In this document: positions 22,101 to 34,500 of the stretch, piece by piece | How positions within the stretch are numbered: position 1 is the first letter of the stretch | Layout of the letters: each line of letters opens with the position of its first letter | From: Trebouxia sp. TZW2008 | Lineage: Eukaryota > Chlorophyta > Trebouxiophyceae > Trebouxiales > Trebouxiaceae | Assembly (NCBI GenBank): GCA_002118135.1 | Contig: BDIU01000205.1 | Coordinates: 155,162-219,161, forward strand | Length of the DNA: 64,000 bases | Direction of reading: 5' to 3' | Position numbers and translations under genes: made by a program | Notes under the pieces: model-generated | Database searches by the model: none | Seen by the model: only the letters and a program-made list of their open reading frames with translations | Told to the model about the DNA's origin: nothing

Positions 22101-25100
22101 GCGGGGGGTGGCAATGGGGGTGCTGCCCCCCCTGGAGGCTTTCAGCTCTTGCACTGGCCCTATCTTTACCCAACAAATGTCAGTTCCCAGAGGCAGGAAG
22201 CTGTAGGAAGCTCTGATTGTGCTTTGCAGGAAGGAGTAAATGACATGGTGGAGCAGCTACGGGTGGCTGTCGTGGTGCTGCCTACTCTGGAGGCTGCCTT
22301 CAGGCTTGTTCCCAGATCAGTCTTCCTTGTCTCTCATGCGGTAAGCATTCAATCAGAGTGTTGACTGCTTCCTGCAAAACATTGCATCATCTTTTGTACA
22401 GTGAGCAGCTGGTGCTCTTTCAAAGCAGCCTTCAAGCTTGTGCCCAGATTGGTCTTCCTCATCTCCCATGCAGTAAGCACCCAGTCCCTGCTTTGAGAGC
22501 CTTTTGGAACTTTGCAGCGGCTGCTTTCAGGCTTGTCTCCAGATCAGTCTACCTTGTCTTGCATGCAGTAAATTCCACATCCTGAAGTGCCTGGCACAAT
22601 AATAAGTGTTTCATATTTCTGTCTGCAATTTTGCTTAAAGCAGCCTTGTACGTACACCATGCAGTAAACACCCAGTCACGCCCTCTGATTGCTGCGAAAG
22701 TCTTTAATGTATTGCTTTTGGTGTGACTCGGCTGCTGTTTGCTCACATTAGCTTCATGCTGGCGTGAGATCCTTGCTGCCTGTGTTGCATCATCTTGCTA
22801 AATTCCTGCCTGCATTTGCTGCTGTCATGCCAGGCATGCGAAATTTGGAAGTCCTATGTGCTGACAGACTTTGGCTGGGTAATGCAGGCTGATCGTCTTG
22901 GTGCTGCTCCAGCTTTTGATGCTGCTGCTAAGATTGGCGAGTTACACACGGAGGCGCTTTCTCTACAGGTATCGTGCCGACTTTTTACAGCCTCGGATTT
23001 GGCAATGACTTTCATCCTGCATTACATGCCCTCAGTAAACACGACCTGTCTTGACTCGTCGTCTCAGAGCTAGCTTGAGCAGCATGTGATGCAGATCCAT
23101 GTTGCTTGCCACGTCAAGATTGCTGTGTCTGTGGTCAGTCTCCAATGCACTTGATGTTGGCAAGAGCAGTCTTTGGCATTGGCGCTTTTTACTTTGATCT
23201 GCAATGTTGTGTGTGAACTGTCCTGACTCTGGGTATGGATTGTGGCAGGCTCTAGGGCCTGAGGAGGGTCAAGCCTTCCTGGACATAGGGTCTGGCACAG
23301 GCTACCTCACAATGGTTGCAGCCAATTTGGTGGGCCATACTGGCAAGGCTGTGGGTCTTGAGGTAGGCAATGATAACTCCAGTCTGATGGTGACAAAGTT
23401 GTTTGCGCAGAGCCCTGACACCTACTCTGCTCGCTGACACATTGGTGACATGAATATTGCATCAGTCTCCAATCTCTAGGAAGACATGTACACAATGAGC
23501 TGTTGATGAACGTTCCTGTCTTCAATCATACTGTGCTGTCTTGGGCAAATGTCCCAAAATGGCATCATCGTCTTAGATTTGGGATCATGTTGATTGCTGA
23601 AATATCAGACCCACATAACCCTTTGCCCTCCTGCACAGGGATCCCAAGCACTTCAAGTTCTGCTGCTGCATTTGTGGCAAGGTGCATGCTTGGGTTGCCT
23701 TCACTTGTTGCCTTGCACAGATAAATGATGCTTTTCCGTACTGTACAGTTGGAGCAAGCAGCCGTAGAGTATGCCTGCAGCAAGCTGCACCAGGTGAAGA
23801 AAAGCCGCGGCCTGCCTGCACTGTCTGCCACGTTCCTCAGAGGCAACATTTTCAGTGAGCACTGGTGTGAGCAGCTGGGCGGACCCTTTGACTGCGTCCA
23901 TGTGGGTGGTAGCTGCTCTAAGGACAAGATCAACTACCTCATGCGCCTGGTCAAACAAGGTACACACCAATTCTGCTTTCTTGAAGCATTCCTGTCAACC
24001 TTCCTGTAGACATCGTGCTGGAAAGTGATCATGTTTGAGGATTGGTGCGAGCGGCTTGGAGGACCCTTTGACTGCGTTCATGTGCGCGGCACCTGCTCCA
24101 AGGACAAGATCGACTACCTCACGCGCCTGGTCAAGCAAGGTAGGCCAGCAAGCATCTGAGAATATGGCAGACGGCAGCATCAATGCTCGCATTATCTGTA
24201 TATGCAAGTCAGGCTGCTGATTGTTGTCCACCGTCAAGTCACTGACACTGTTGCTGTTGTGTTTATTTGAGACAGTACAGCAAGTCCTTTCACTGTACCA
24301 ACGCAAGCAGCAGCTACTGGAGAGGTCTCTGGAAGCTTCAAGCCATTTGTATAATGTGATATGCTGCGTCACATGTCAGCAGGTAGTCTTTGGTGTCAAG
24401 CATGGTTCAGTGTCAGCCCCACATCTGCTTATGTTATTGCTGCTATTGTCATCACGCATTTGTGCTGCTGCAGGCGGCAGGATGACAGTCCCGTGTGAAG
24501 GGCAGCTCCTGCTGATGACGCCTCCTTTTGATGGCCTGGTACCTGAGCCTATTGTGCTGGGCACAATGTCGGCTTGCCCTGGCCTGTTTGATGAACATGG
24601 CAAGCAGGTCAAAACTTCACTATGTTGTTGTTCAACTGTGTCGCTTGCCCACACATCAGTCGATGACGGCACAGGCAGCTTTGCATCCGTTGCACATCTG
24701 TGTATCAGCGAATTCTGAGTTATTGTCACAATGCTGTCAGTCAGTCAACTAATCCAACAAACAAGGTTGCTGTCTTTGGGTTTCAGCAGGAGCATGCACA
24801 ATTGACACATACCAGTTGAAACATGTTCTGCTCACAATTATGCCAGTATGCGAAATGCATTGTCTCAAGCCCACACAAAGTTGTGCCATTATGCGAAATG
24901 CATTGTCTGAAGCTCACATGAATTGGGCCCTGACAGTTTGGCAAACGCTACAGATGGCAGAGGAATGGTATGGCAACGTGACACAGCAGTCGTCACAGCA
25001 GTCCACCACCATGCCTTGGCAACCCCCCACCCCTATCAAGCACCCCTGGTCTGAGGGTAGCATCACCCCCCTCACAGACGCTGCAGGCGACCACCATGCC

Positions 25101-28100
25101 TCTGGCAGGTGAGCTTGCATGTCAATAATCAACCACAATGGTTGCATAATTGCAGCCTTCACAGTGCTTAGATGCATGCTATTGTTACTTGGTAGTGCTG
25201 CAAGCAACCCATACCAAGCACTACTGGTCTGGCGTGAGGGTAGCATCACCCCCCTGACAGATGCTGCAGGGGATCATCATGCCTCAGGCAGGTGAGCTGA
25301 CAGCATCTTGCATGCATACTTACAGCATTAGACCATCATTTGTGTGCTGAGGTGCATATTGATGCAATTTTGGTGCATCAACATCATGCCTGCACATGTG
25401 CACCCCTGCGTGCATCACTGCCTGCAGCCTGCTTCAGCATGGACACTTTGTCATGGGTCAGGAGATGTCATCTCAGGGACCAGTGGCAACTGTGACATCC
25501 TGTAGGACGGTGCTTTACGAGGGCATAATGTTGCAGGGCGCTTCAGCTGAGTGACCTGTCAGTTGTCACACCTGTGAACAAAGTCTCATGGGTCTTGCAG
25601 AACCGTGTTGCATGGGGGCAGATTGCCAGGAGGGCCCCCAGCTGAGCACCTGCCTTCTGACCAGCTGGGCCGAGAGGCGCGCTTTGCCCATGTGTATGAC
25701 CAGGGCAGTGCTCCAAGCGATGCGACTTCTGATGAAGCTGAAGGGGAGGCACATGGCTGGCTCATTGCCAGGTCAGTGAGAAACTTGTCATCTTCCCAGC
25801 GCACAAGGCTCTCAGACAATTTGACTGCTTTGCAATGGTTGTCTGTATAGCATTGTTCCAGATTCAGGGCCACTCAGGCTGCCTAAGGTATTCATTTGAG
25901 CATGTCGCAGGCAAGCCTGGTCTGTCTTGTGCAGAATGCAGTGCACTTGGCATCGCATTGCTGGGGGCACTGCCTTGATTATACATATGTATATGGCGCA
26001 GCAAGCGAGCCTGGCCCAACATGCAAGGGACCCTTGATGGAACTGAAAAGGGAGGCACACAGCAAAACCTGGTGTGATTTCATTGTCCATTCAATGGTGT
26101 GATTTCGTTGTCCATTCAATGATGTGCTATTGCAGGGAGGACATCAGCATTTGCCGTACCTCAGAGAACAAGAAGTGCCGCCTTGGAGAGGGTGGTTTTG
26201 GAGTGGTGTACAAAGCCCTTATGAATGGGGTGGATGAGGTTGCAGTCAAGCTGGTGAAAGCTGACAAACCCACCAACAAGGAGTTGCTCCTGTTCCACAA
26301 AGAGGTACAAAAGCAGCGCCAGGATGCTGTGGGCGGTTGTGAAACAAGCCTGTTGTTGTTTGTGAAACAATGCTGCTTGATTACTACACACGTACTTTGT
26401 TGGATCAAAAATTGGTCAAGGCTAACAAGCTCAGCAACAAGGAGCTGCCCCTTTTCCACAAAGGTGTGTTTGCAAAGCCAGCATGCAGCAAGCAGCTGGT
26501 TCAGTTCAAGCCCTTGGTAGGGGTCAAGGATGTTTCACAAGCGCTTCATTGTCTCCACACATAAAAACTCCCATGCTGGGTTGGCAAAGCAGTTGCACTT
26601 GAGCACCTCAGGCAGGTGCACACAATACATTTGTCCATAGAAAGTCGGCTCTGTGATGAAGGTCTGCGCAATCTCATGGCTATCTTCAGCCTTGTGATCA
26701 GCAAAGCAGGCTTTATTAGTCTTCAGTTTTGACTTTGCGCTCACAAACTGGTCAAAAAGCGAAACCTGGCTGTGCAAGCAAATTCGTGCAGTATTGATGG
26801 TCAATCTGAGACTCAGACCGCCTAACTAGTGACACCAAAGACCCCTAGTCTTGGTCAAAGTAGCTGAAGTGAACAGCTTGAGCAACTGAACCCACTTCGC
26901 TCCAAGGCTAGGAGGCTTTGATGTCGCTTCATTGACAAGTGGATGTCACAACCGCAATGAGGTGGCTGTAGAGAGTCTCAAGAAACCCTGCTGCGCAAGC
27001 ATATAGGTACAGTGGAAACCCATGTCACTGTAGGACCCAGACTGCCTATGTAGTGACATGAAAGGCTCCTGGCCTGCTGGCAAACTAGCCGACCTGAACA
27101 GCTTGAGCGACGGCAGCTTACTTGCGTTCAGGTCAGGAGCTCCCTGTGACACTTCATTGGCAATTTGGGTGTTGCACTGGCAATGAGGTGCCTGCAGCAG
27201 GCCTGTGAGCACAGCAGGGTCCAGGTCCAGACCAATTATTCAGTGTGCAATGATTTCAAAACTTGCCATAATCTCTTGTGTTCAAAAATGGCTTCGTGAG
27301 GTTACTGCATGCACCTGCTTGTGTTGCACTAATCACCTTGACTGCCAGCTCTCACATTCTTGGGGACAAATGCTGTCTGTGGCTGTGTATAGACCAACAG
27401 CTGATATATCAATTTTCCCAGCTGTGCAGATCAGACAAAAATTGCTTTGATCGAACAGAATTTGCTGAAGCCCAGATCTGCTGCCCCCAATTTTGCAATG
27501 AGTGGACGGGAAAGTGTGCCACTTGCAGGTCCGGGTGTTGCGCACACTGCACCACCGCAACATTGTGCAATTTTATGGAGCATGCCTGGAGCCCAGCAGC
27601 ATGTTCTTTGTCACAGAGCTCATGAAGGTAAACACATTGCTCATTCTCAAAGCCGTCTTACAATGGGATGTTGCATGATTATCCATATCACTCATCTATC
27701 CAGATTTGCATTGTTTTTTATAGAGCTCAGCAAGGCAGGCTGTAACATTGCAAAGCATGCTTCCTGTGGTCTTTTCATAGATTGCAAAAGGTCCTGGCGC
27801 CACTTGTCTGCATGGCCTTTGCAATGACTGCTATCATTGTGTTTGATGCTTGAATATCTCAACTGGTGTGTGTAGAGCTGTTCTCCTTTGTTATTGCTGT
27901 ATAAGCTGTGTCTGTTTCATCTGTTTTTGTGCGCTGCCTCATGCACACAGTTTTGTGATGATGCTGCCATGCAATTGTGTCTGCCTGCCAGTCAGTGATG
28001 GCAATCCTGCTTGTTTCTTGCTTCATCGTAAGCACTTGGGATGAATGCATCACGATTTCAGCATCCATGTTATCCAGATACCAGAATGACGCTATGACCT

Positions 28101-30299
28101 ATCTTGCGTTGATTCTGAATGTCATTGTTATGCCTGTGACAGGGGTGGGAGCCTTCCGCAGCCATCCTGACAGTAAGTGCTCGGAGCGCCTGATCAACAT
28201 GTCACATGAAGAGGGTGGTCAAGTCATATTAAAAATGTGATCAAAATGGACAAAACTGATTTACTGCAAATTCAATGTGAAGCTTAGTGTTGTGCCTATG
28301 GCAGGGAGGAGATCTGTACAGCGCCCTCCGGAACCACCCTGACACCATGCGCTGGGAACGCTTGGGCCGCAAGGTTGCGCTGGACGTCGCTCTTGGCATC
28401 AACTACCTCCACACCAGGCAAGCACCTCTTTGTCACAATGCCAGCAGAGCTGTAGCTCTGTCAAGACCTGTGTCAAGACCTGTCAAGACATCTGCTGAAG
28501 CCTTCTCACCCTGCAGCAGACTCTGGAGTATTTGTATTCACGTTGCTTCTGCTCATCTGCCTGACTTATGCTTGTTTGACTAAAAGTCTACTCAAACATT
28601 TCGCTTTTGATTGTCTCCTCATGAATTGACGCTTACATGCAGGCGGCCCCGAATGATGCACAGAGACCTGAAATCCCCCAATGTGCTACTGAGCGAGGAG
28701 GGCGTGGCCAAGATTGCAGACGTGGGCATGGTGCGGCCCCAGGTGCAGGAGCTCGTCACTGCCCAACCCATCATGACTCCCCTATGGGCTGCCCCTGAGG
28801 TGACAACACTGCTCTGAAACCATCAAACAGCGTTCATGATCATGACATGTTCAACTACGGTATCACTGCTCAGGCCCACCCATCACAACACCCCCTTAGG
28901 CCCCCTAGGAAGTGACAAGCCTGCTTTGAAAGCAGATGTGATCGCAAACTCAGTCATGCATGCAGTTGGGAATGCAGCTGATCCACCGTGACCCCGCTCT
29001 TGGCTGCCTTTGAGGTATCAAGTTTGCTGTCAAACCATATGTGATGGTGATGAGCATGCCTGGTCCATCATGACCATGCTGGGCTTTCCCTGACATGTCC
29101 AGCCTGTTGTGAACCATCTGTAATGTCATCAACTCTGGAACTGTTTTGTACATTTCAAAGCACCAATCTTGATAGAGTAGTGACGTGATTTTGCAGGTGG
29201 TGAGGCATGAGAAGGCCAGTGTGAAGGCTGACATGTGGAGCTACGGCATTCTGGTTTGGGAGCTCATCAGCGACCAGGACATCACCACACTGCAGCCTCT
29301 CGCCATTGCCCAAGCCATGCAGGTAAGAACAGTAACAACTATAAACAGTACCAACAATGATGTCAACCAAAGTGTAGTAATGACACTAATGTCACCTGGG
29401 GACAGCTTAACCTGTCCCCAGGTGAGCTCAACTTAGTATGTTCAGCGGCAGCCATGATGCAGCTTGCAAAAGTCAGCAACATATATCACGACTGTTTCTG
29501 TGATGTTAAATGTCGTCGTTTCATCAACTTGATAAAGTTGACCACCATTGTGCCATGTGTCAGCACAAGTGTCAGGTGTGCATGGCCTGTGTCCTGTCTT
29601 GCCAGGCCAGCTTGTTATTGGCGTCATGACAAAGATAAGGGACATCCAGGTCCAAGGCATTCTTTTACACAGCAAGCCAAGCTTTTGTTTGGTGCTGGCA
29701 GCAAAGCCTGTCGTTGAGCTGCTGCTTCGTAGATGCGCTTTGCAATTCCAATCAGCGCACTTCAAGTGGAACTGCAGAGCACACGTATTGAGCGGTTGCT
29801 CAATGACGGCCGAATGTCAGCAGGGTGTGAGGGTTTACCTGGTGCTGGGCAGAGAAATCGATGCTCGTGAATGTTGATCTAGCTCCATTTGATATTCTGC
29901 AGTACCGTACAGATGTTTGGCCTCAAACACCACCCATGCTCAAGATGGCAAGCGGCTGTGGGGTCCGCTGGTTGACACACTACACTAGTCTCACTGTGCA
30001 GCTGCATGCTTTTCACAAAACAGCACTCCCTGTGCAAATTGTCTGCAACTCACAGCTTTGTTAGTGCATAGGCAAACATTTGGGTCCTCAACACATGTCG
30101 CTTGCAACCCATTTGCTCAACTATTGCGAAGGCAGGCTTAGATATGCTGCCATGTGTGCAGGCTGGCACCACAAAATCACTCCAGCTGCCAGTGGACTGT
30201 CCCCCAGTGGCAGCGCGTATCTTCACTGAGTGCACACACACCGAGCCAAACTGCCGGCCTTCAGCACAGCAAGTTGTGGAATGGCTGCGGCAGTCATGA
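13173..30299 (+). CDS. ARM-repeat / PCMT-like methyltransferase / TKL-like protein kinase fusion
   Basis: 26 exons: 13173-13342, 13618-14036, 14744-14928, 16015-16161, 16659-16801, 17471-17615, 17990-18106, 18499-18579, 18969-19090, 19490-19629, 20122-20217, 20864-21013, 21509-21768, 22230-22340, 22888-22968, 23249-23362, 23749-23959, 24474-24607, 24954-25108, 25601-25771, 26136-26304, 27529-27627, 28305-28417, 28643-28799, 29197-29322 and 30162-30299. All phases agree; 3954 nt, 1317 aa. Residues 1-250 are low complexity. About 250-725 are ARM-type helices (e.g. LVPIITLLDCNDN, GIAALLELLNDG). About 726-942 match protein-L-isoaspartate methyltransferases, with SAM motif LDIGSGTGYLT, PFDCVHVGG and GGRMTVPCEG. 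From about 1051 there is a kinase: LGEGGFGVVYKA, VAVK, HRDLKSPN, DVG in place of DFG, DMWSYGILVWE. Introns 2 and 23 have GC donors. ARM parts usually scaffold proteins, so a repair- or damage-linked signalling role is only inferred. A split into several genes is unlikely, given the phases and the absence of internal stops or starts. Confidence 0.88.
14037..14743 (+). repeat. Double echo array in ARM-kinase intron 2 (GC-AG intron)
   Basis: The end of exon 2 (codes for SANRLAPTPG...NLATG with donor CACAG/GCAAGT) recurs at 14105-14165 and 14365-14440, with a weaker copy near 14215-14260; two copies keep GCAAGT. The acceptor and start of exon 3 (GTGCAG/CCAAGTCT) recur upstream near 14590-14655, with a degraded copy near 14672. 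So one intron has donor echoes on its left and acceptor echoes on its right. Confidence 0.88.
15357..15413 (-). mobile_element. LINE 3' fragment in ARM-kinase intron 3
   Basis: The minus strand encodes DAQNKPAWRDRT followed by a CACACACACC-type end, as in the LINE at 62330-62820. Confidence 0.7.
15476..16090 (+). repeat. Five-copy 134-bp acceptor-edge array before exon 4
   Basis: The acceptor TGCAG and about 60 coding bases for RLLHDGKERGRMYAGYALSS start at 15476, 15610, 15747, 15881 and 16015; spacings are 134, 137, 134 and 134. Only the last copy continues into a full exon with a donor. The intronic part of the unit (ACACAAGCTACGC ... TTCTGAAGCAG) is also repeated. Confidence 0.95.
17070..17615 (+). 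repeat. Duplicated exon 6 of the ARM-kinase gene
   Basis: The real exon 17471-17615 has a near-complete copy at 17291-17417, 180 bp upstream, with an intact acceptor and open frame (VLQGEVVSAGAVPG) but without the last seven codons and without a phase-compatible donor. A third, badly decayed copy is near 17077-17130. Confidence 0.88.
19755..19830 (+). repeat. Echo of exon 10 end
   Basis: GACTCTTCTGTGAAGGAGCATAG with GTTGCTGCAGG matches the end and donor of exon 10 (19590-19635). The frame is broken. Confidence 0.7.
20715..21175 (+). repeat. Echoes on both sides of exon 12
   Basis: Upstream, 20718-20768 copies the start of exon 12 (GTGGCGGCATTGCTGCGCTGCT). Downstream, 21066-21172 copies its second half (CTTGGGCCAGCGCCACCCACACC ... 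CATGATCATGCAAGCAG) with the donor lost. Confidence 0.85.
21835..22690 (+). repeat. Echo arrays around exon 14
   Basis: 21845-21920 copies the end of exon 13. 22050-22160 copies the start and middle of exon 14, upstream of the real exon (22230-22340). Three donor-edge copies follow it near 22410-22475, 22515-22575 and 22640-22670, the last two with GCAGTAAA-type remnants of the donor. Confidence 0.85.
24036..24145 (+). repeat. Echo of PCMT exon 17 second half
   Basis: This segment repeats the end of exon 17 (WCEQLGGPFDCVHV to LVKQG) about 181 bp downstream, still open in frame and with a GTAGGC donor. It lacks an acceptor, so it would not be spliced in. Confidence 0.88.
25200..26065 (+). repeat. 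Echoes of linker exons 19 and 20
   Basis: 25205-25295 copies the end of exon 19 (GAGGGTAGCATCACCCCCCT ... CAGGCAGGTGAGC) 183 bp downstream, donor kept. 25960-26060 is a decayed copy of exon 20 (GGGAGGCACA region). Confidence 0.75.
26400..26470 (+). repeat. Echo of kinase exon 21 end
   Basis: The segment encoding KLVKANKLSNKELPLFHKG copies the end of exon 21 (KLVKADKPTNKELLLFHKE) with the donor region altered. Confidence 0.85.
26810..27205. repeat. Intronic tandem pair, about 230 bp apart
   Basis: 26815-26965 and 27045-27200 share blocks such as GAACAGCTTGAGC, CTTCATTG and GCAATGAGGTG. They lie in kinase intron 21 and match no coding exon I can see. Confidence 0.6.
28138..28205 (+). repeat. 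Echo of kinase exon 23 start
   Basis: GGGAGCCTTCCGCAGCCATCCTGACA followed by GGAGCGCCTG resembles the exon 23 start (GGAGATCTGTACAGCGCC ... CACCCTGACACC ... TGGGAACGC), 165 bp upstream of it. Confidence 0.6.
29572..29630 (-). mobile_element. LINE 3' fragment in ARM-kinase intron 25
   Basis: The minus strand contains AACAAGCTGGCCTGGCAAGA and CATGCACACC, matching the LINE 3' end. Confidence 0.65.
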
Positions 30300-31568
30300 T
30301 ACTCAGCTCACGGCACTCCCAGCTGTTGTAGCACCGGGGCATCTTTACTGTGGGCAGTTGCTGTCCACTGGTGACTGTGCCGAGGAGCAGTCTTGCTCTC
30401 AGCTTTTCTGGGCAGATGAAGCAAATTGCAATACGCATTGTGCAGAAACTGCTTGCGTATTCAGACTGCCTTTGTGGTTAGCTTGTTTGGCATGGGGGCT
30501 TTGTGACAATAATGACTGGCATGCGCAACAGGTGCAGATTGTGTCCATTTTGATGCAGATTCCAGGCCCTCTCTGGTTAGCATAATGCAGCATTTGGGGT
30601 AGCTAAATATATGATGTGTGAGGTCGCAGTGTCACAGATGGTACGGCTGCATAAATGATTTAGCAGGTGACAGTTCCGTTGGTGCAATGCCGTTGTCAGC
30701 TCAATACGCAGTGCTTTACTCTGACTCAAAATGCCAAACTTTTTGTTCTGTCGTGACGTGCTGCAAATCCTGCTGCCTGAATGATTTAGCTCACATTTCT
30801 GAAGTGGTCTGTCTTCCTGTTTTTTCGGCATCAAGGTGTTTGACTGCTACTGCCATGGCAGAAGCAACTTTGTGCTGTACCTTAGATAACAGTTGTGACT
30901 GGTGATAAGGCACATCACATATGGGTAGCCTAGCTGGTGTATATATTCCATGCAGTGGGGGTTTGAATTTAGGTCTGGACTCTGACTCTCGTTGCTGAAG
31001 CGCCAGACCTGAACGTTGTGTTACACTTTCAACTCAAAGCTAATTTCGGCATTTGCATGCTCATGCAAGACCGGCGGTCATGGTTAATGGTGCTGTCGCT
31101 TGCCGTCAACTTTGTGCCATGAGTGATCATGCAGATTTAATGCAATGCTGCAAATTTTGCAGTGCAAAAGCCAAAACCAAATGCAGACATAAGATCTGAC
31201 CGACTTGCATGCAGTTGAGCTGCATAGTTGACCAGCAAACGCACGCACGTTCATTGCCAGGTCTACGACACGCCCGTCGGTGACACACACCTCTAGCGCT
31301 GAGATTGCACAACACGACTGCCCGGCCGACGCCTTCACCTGCTTTCTTGGCAGGTATGCCTGCATGGCGACTGCACATGCACAGACTGCTGTATCAACGC
31401 AGTCGGCACTTTACAGCTGGATGCACACCAGATGCAGTTTGTTCCTGTTGAGGTCACACAGGGCACGCATAATACCAGTGACCTTGCAGGGTCAACAGGA
31501 CTAACCTCGCGTGTGATCCGCTTCTGACGCTACGACATCTTACGGAGCGGCTTTCCCAGGTCGGCGCC
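30300..31568. other. Intergenic between ARM-kinase and CNX1E
   Basis: The 3' flank of the ARM-kinase gene and the 5' flank of CNX1E lie here. No convincing coding exon is found. The last 300 bp before ATG 31569 are somewhat richer in CpG and probably include the CNX1E promoter and 5' UTR. Confidence 0.5.
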
Positions 31569-34500
31569 ATGCCTCAGTCAGGGCCGGCAACGCCCTCCGC
31601 CCTGTACAAGATGATCAGTATCCCAGAAGCACAGGATGCAGTTCTAGCAGAGACCCAAAGCCTGCCAAGCACATCAGTAGGTATCGCTGATGCTGATGGA
31701 CATATTCTGGCAGAAGATGTCAAGGCACCAGAGGACGTCCCTCCATTTCCAGCTTCAATCAAGGTCTGTGCATACTCACTGCGTGCGTCAATGTGCTACA
31801 TCATTTCAATGCTGCTGACATGCCAGTCCTCTGCAATTGCATTTTCTGATTGCAACGTCCACATGCAGGAACGACTTTTGCCACATACACCTCGCACATG
31901 CGCTACTTATGCATCATCAAGAACATGAGCTAGAAAGTGACAACACCAAACATTACCGTTACACTAATGTTGTTATTACATGCAGGACGGATATGCAGTT
32001 GTTGCATCAGATGGTCCAGGAGAGTATGTTGTGGCATTTGCAGCACATGCTGGCCATCAACAGCCAAGGCTACAATCTGGCAGTGTTGCCTACATCACCA
32101 CAGGTTTGAAATACGCATATCTCATATCCTTCATCCTGCTGACCAATGCTAGCACCTGGCAGTGTTGCTTACGTCACCACAGGTTTGTGCTACATGTCTC
32201 ATATCTCGTATGCATTTTCATGCTGGCCGGGGCTGGCACCTGGCAGGGTGTTGCTTGCATCGCCACAGGTCTGTGAAACATGTCTCAGATCTCATGCATT
32301 TTCATGTCTAGCCAAGGCTTGAACCTAGCAGTATTGCATATATCACCACAGGCATGCATTGCTGCTGTCTAATGCCTGCACTTGTTGAGTCATTGTGTCT
32401 TGCACCTGTTGAGTCATTGTGTCTTGCACCGGTCACTCATGCATGTCTGCTGTTTGACTTTTCAAGATGCTTCATGGTTTAGGTGCACCTGTGCCCGATG
32501 GTGCAGATGCAGTGGTCCAAATAGAGAACTCAGAACAGCTGCCTGACTTGCAGGACGGCAGCAAAGCATTTGAGGCATCCTGCATGCAAGGCACAAACAT
32601 GTTTGCGATCCCAAGCGACACTTTGATGCAGACTGCACGACAGTCATTGCACCGGAACTGCTCACCTTTGCCAAGAATTGTCTGGGTAGTGAATGTGGCA
32701 ATTGAAGCAATGCCGCAACACACTGGCTGCCGCTATGCTGCAATCTCAAATGCATGCTGCATTTGTAGGTGCACCTGTGCCAGCTGGCGCTGATGCAGTG
32801 GTCCAGATAGAGAACACAGAACAGCTGCCTGACCGGCAAGATGGAGAGAAGCGCGTCAAGATTGTTCAGGTCCGCTGCTGAGCCTTATGTTGCCAGACGA
32901 CCATTACCATAACAAGGAGTCATTCACAAAAGTTATGTAAACACTGCTATATAAGCAAGCGCATTAAGATTGCCAAAGCATGCTGCTGAGGCTCATGTCT
33001 GTTGAGGTCATGCTGTCTGTTGGACATGTATGCAGTTTGCCTTGATGCATCTGCCTGATCGGCTGGTTGGAGGGAAGCGCATCAAAATTGTCAGAATACG
33101 TTTGCTGAGGCGCATCTCCTTATGTGGCAACCATAAAAACGATTGCTGCACTTTCTGGCACAATTGCTAGGTATGGGGCGCAAGCTGTGTCTTGCCAGCC
33201 AGCGTGTTGTGATTGTCATGTCAATACTCAAGAGGGAAGTATATGACTTGTTGGCACGTGGTGTCCCATCACACTCTGGCTACCATAGTCGTTGACAGCA
33301 GAAGCAATGCGTGATGCATGCTCTTGTTTGGCAGACAGCACCAATAGGGCTTTCCAAATCACCAGTGCCACTGCGCCAGATGGAAACCGCACCAGGCAGG
33401 CAGATAACCCCGCTGCTGCAGTGCTGCTTTAGGCACCTCATGACAGATTGGCTGGCAGGGAAAGGTTTGCTGACAAATCCTGCGGCTTGCAGACGGACCT
33501 GGGGCAGGGCAGGTTATCGGGGCTATTGTGACTGCCGTCAGGGCAGAGCAGGCAATGAGCCCGTGTTGCGATGCCAGAACAAACAAATGCTGCTGGAATG
33601 TTCATGGTCAGGGTTTGTAGACGTTTTGTCTTGCAGGCTGCGTCAGGGACAGGGCAGGACATCAGGGCTGTTGGGTCTGATATCAAGGCAGAGCAGACAG
33701 TCAGCCCTGTTACGATGCTGAAGCAAAAGTCATTGGCTGTACATGATGAATGCTTGCTGAAAGCCCGTCTTATATGTACGTGACAGGACAGGACGTTAGC
33801 ATAACTGGGTCTGACATCAGGGCATGGCAGGCAATTAGTCCCTATGGCAATGCTGAAGAGAAAATGCTGTTTTTGACTATGTCTGTGGCTTGACTGTGGC
33901 TGTAGAGGATTTTTGGACACTGCCTGTGGCTTGCAGGCAGCGTCAGGGGCAGGGCAGGACATCAGAGCTGATGGGTCTGACATCAGGGCAGAGCAGGCAA
34001 TCAGCTCCTGTTGCAATGTTGATTTGGGCAGATGCTTCTTTTGACTGCAGAGGTGGGTGTGTGTGGCTGGTCAGGGTTTTCTGACTAACCCCATGGCTTG
34101 CAGGCGGCGTCAGGGGCAGGGCAGGATATCCGGGCTGTTGGGTCTGATATCAAGGCAGGGCAGGCCGTGCTGCAGACGGGAGCCCTGCTGGGCGCTGCTG
34201 AGATTGGCATCTTAGCTACTGTTGGTGCTGCTGCTGTCAAGGTAGGTACAAGACTTGTCGGTCAATTGTTACATATGCTGGTGATAGTGCTTGTGCGTGC
34301 GTGTGTTGATGCATGCTGAACATTTGGTCAAGGTTTGCAAACAGCCAGCTCAACAGCATTTTCAGTTGACAGCGCTCCAACAGAAACAGTGCCGCAAAAT
34401 GCTGAAATTCTGTGTTGCAACTTTGGCCGTCAAGGTGCGTCATCAATAGAATAGCTCAACAGGAGAGACAGCAATTGGTGGTGCTGCTACCATCAAGGTG

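Noticed and set aside
23727..24009. Two successive PCMT exons (copy at 24036-24141) as real repeats of the domain
   Set aside because: The second copy lacks an acceptor, and the phase-1 join 23959 to 24474 already completes the domain.
24036..24372. Minus-strand open frames opposite the PCMT exons
   Set aside because: Shadow frames of the coding strand; no splice signals or domain.
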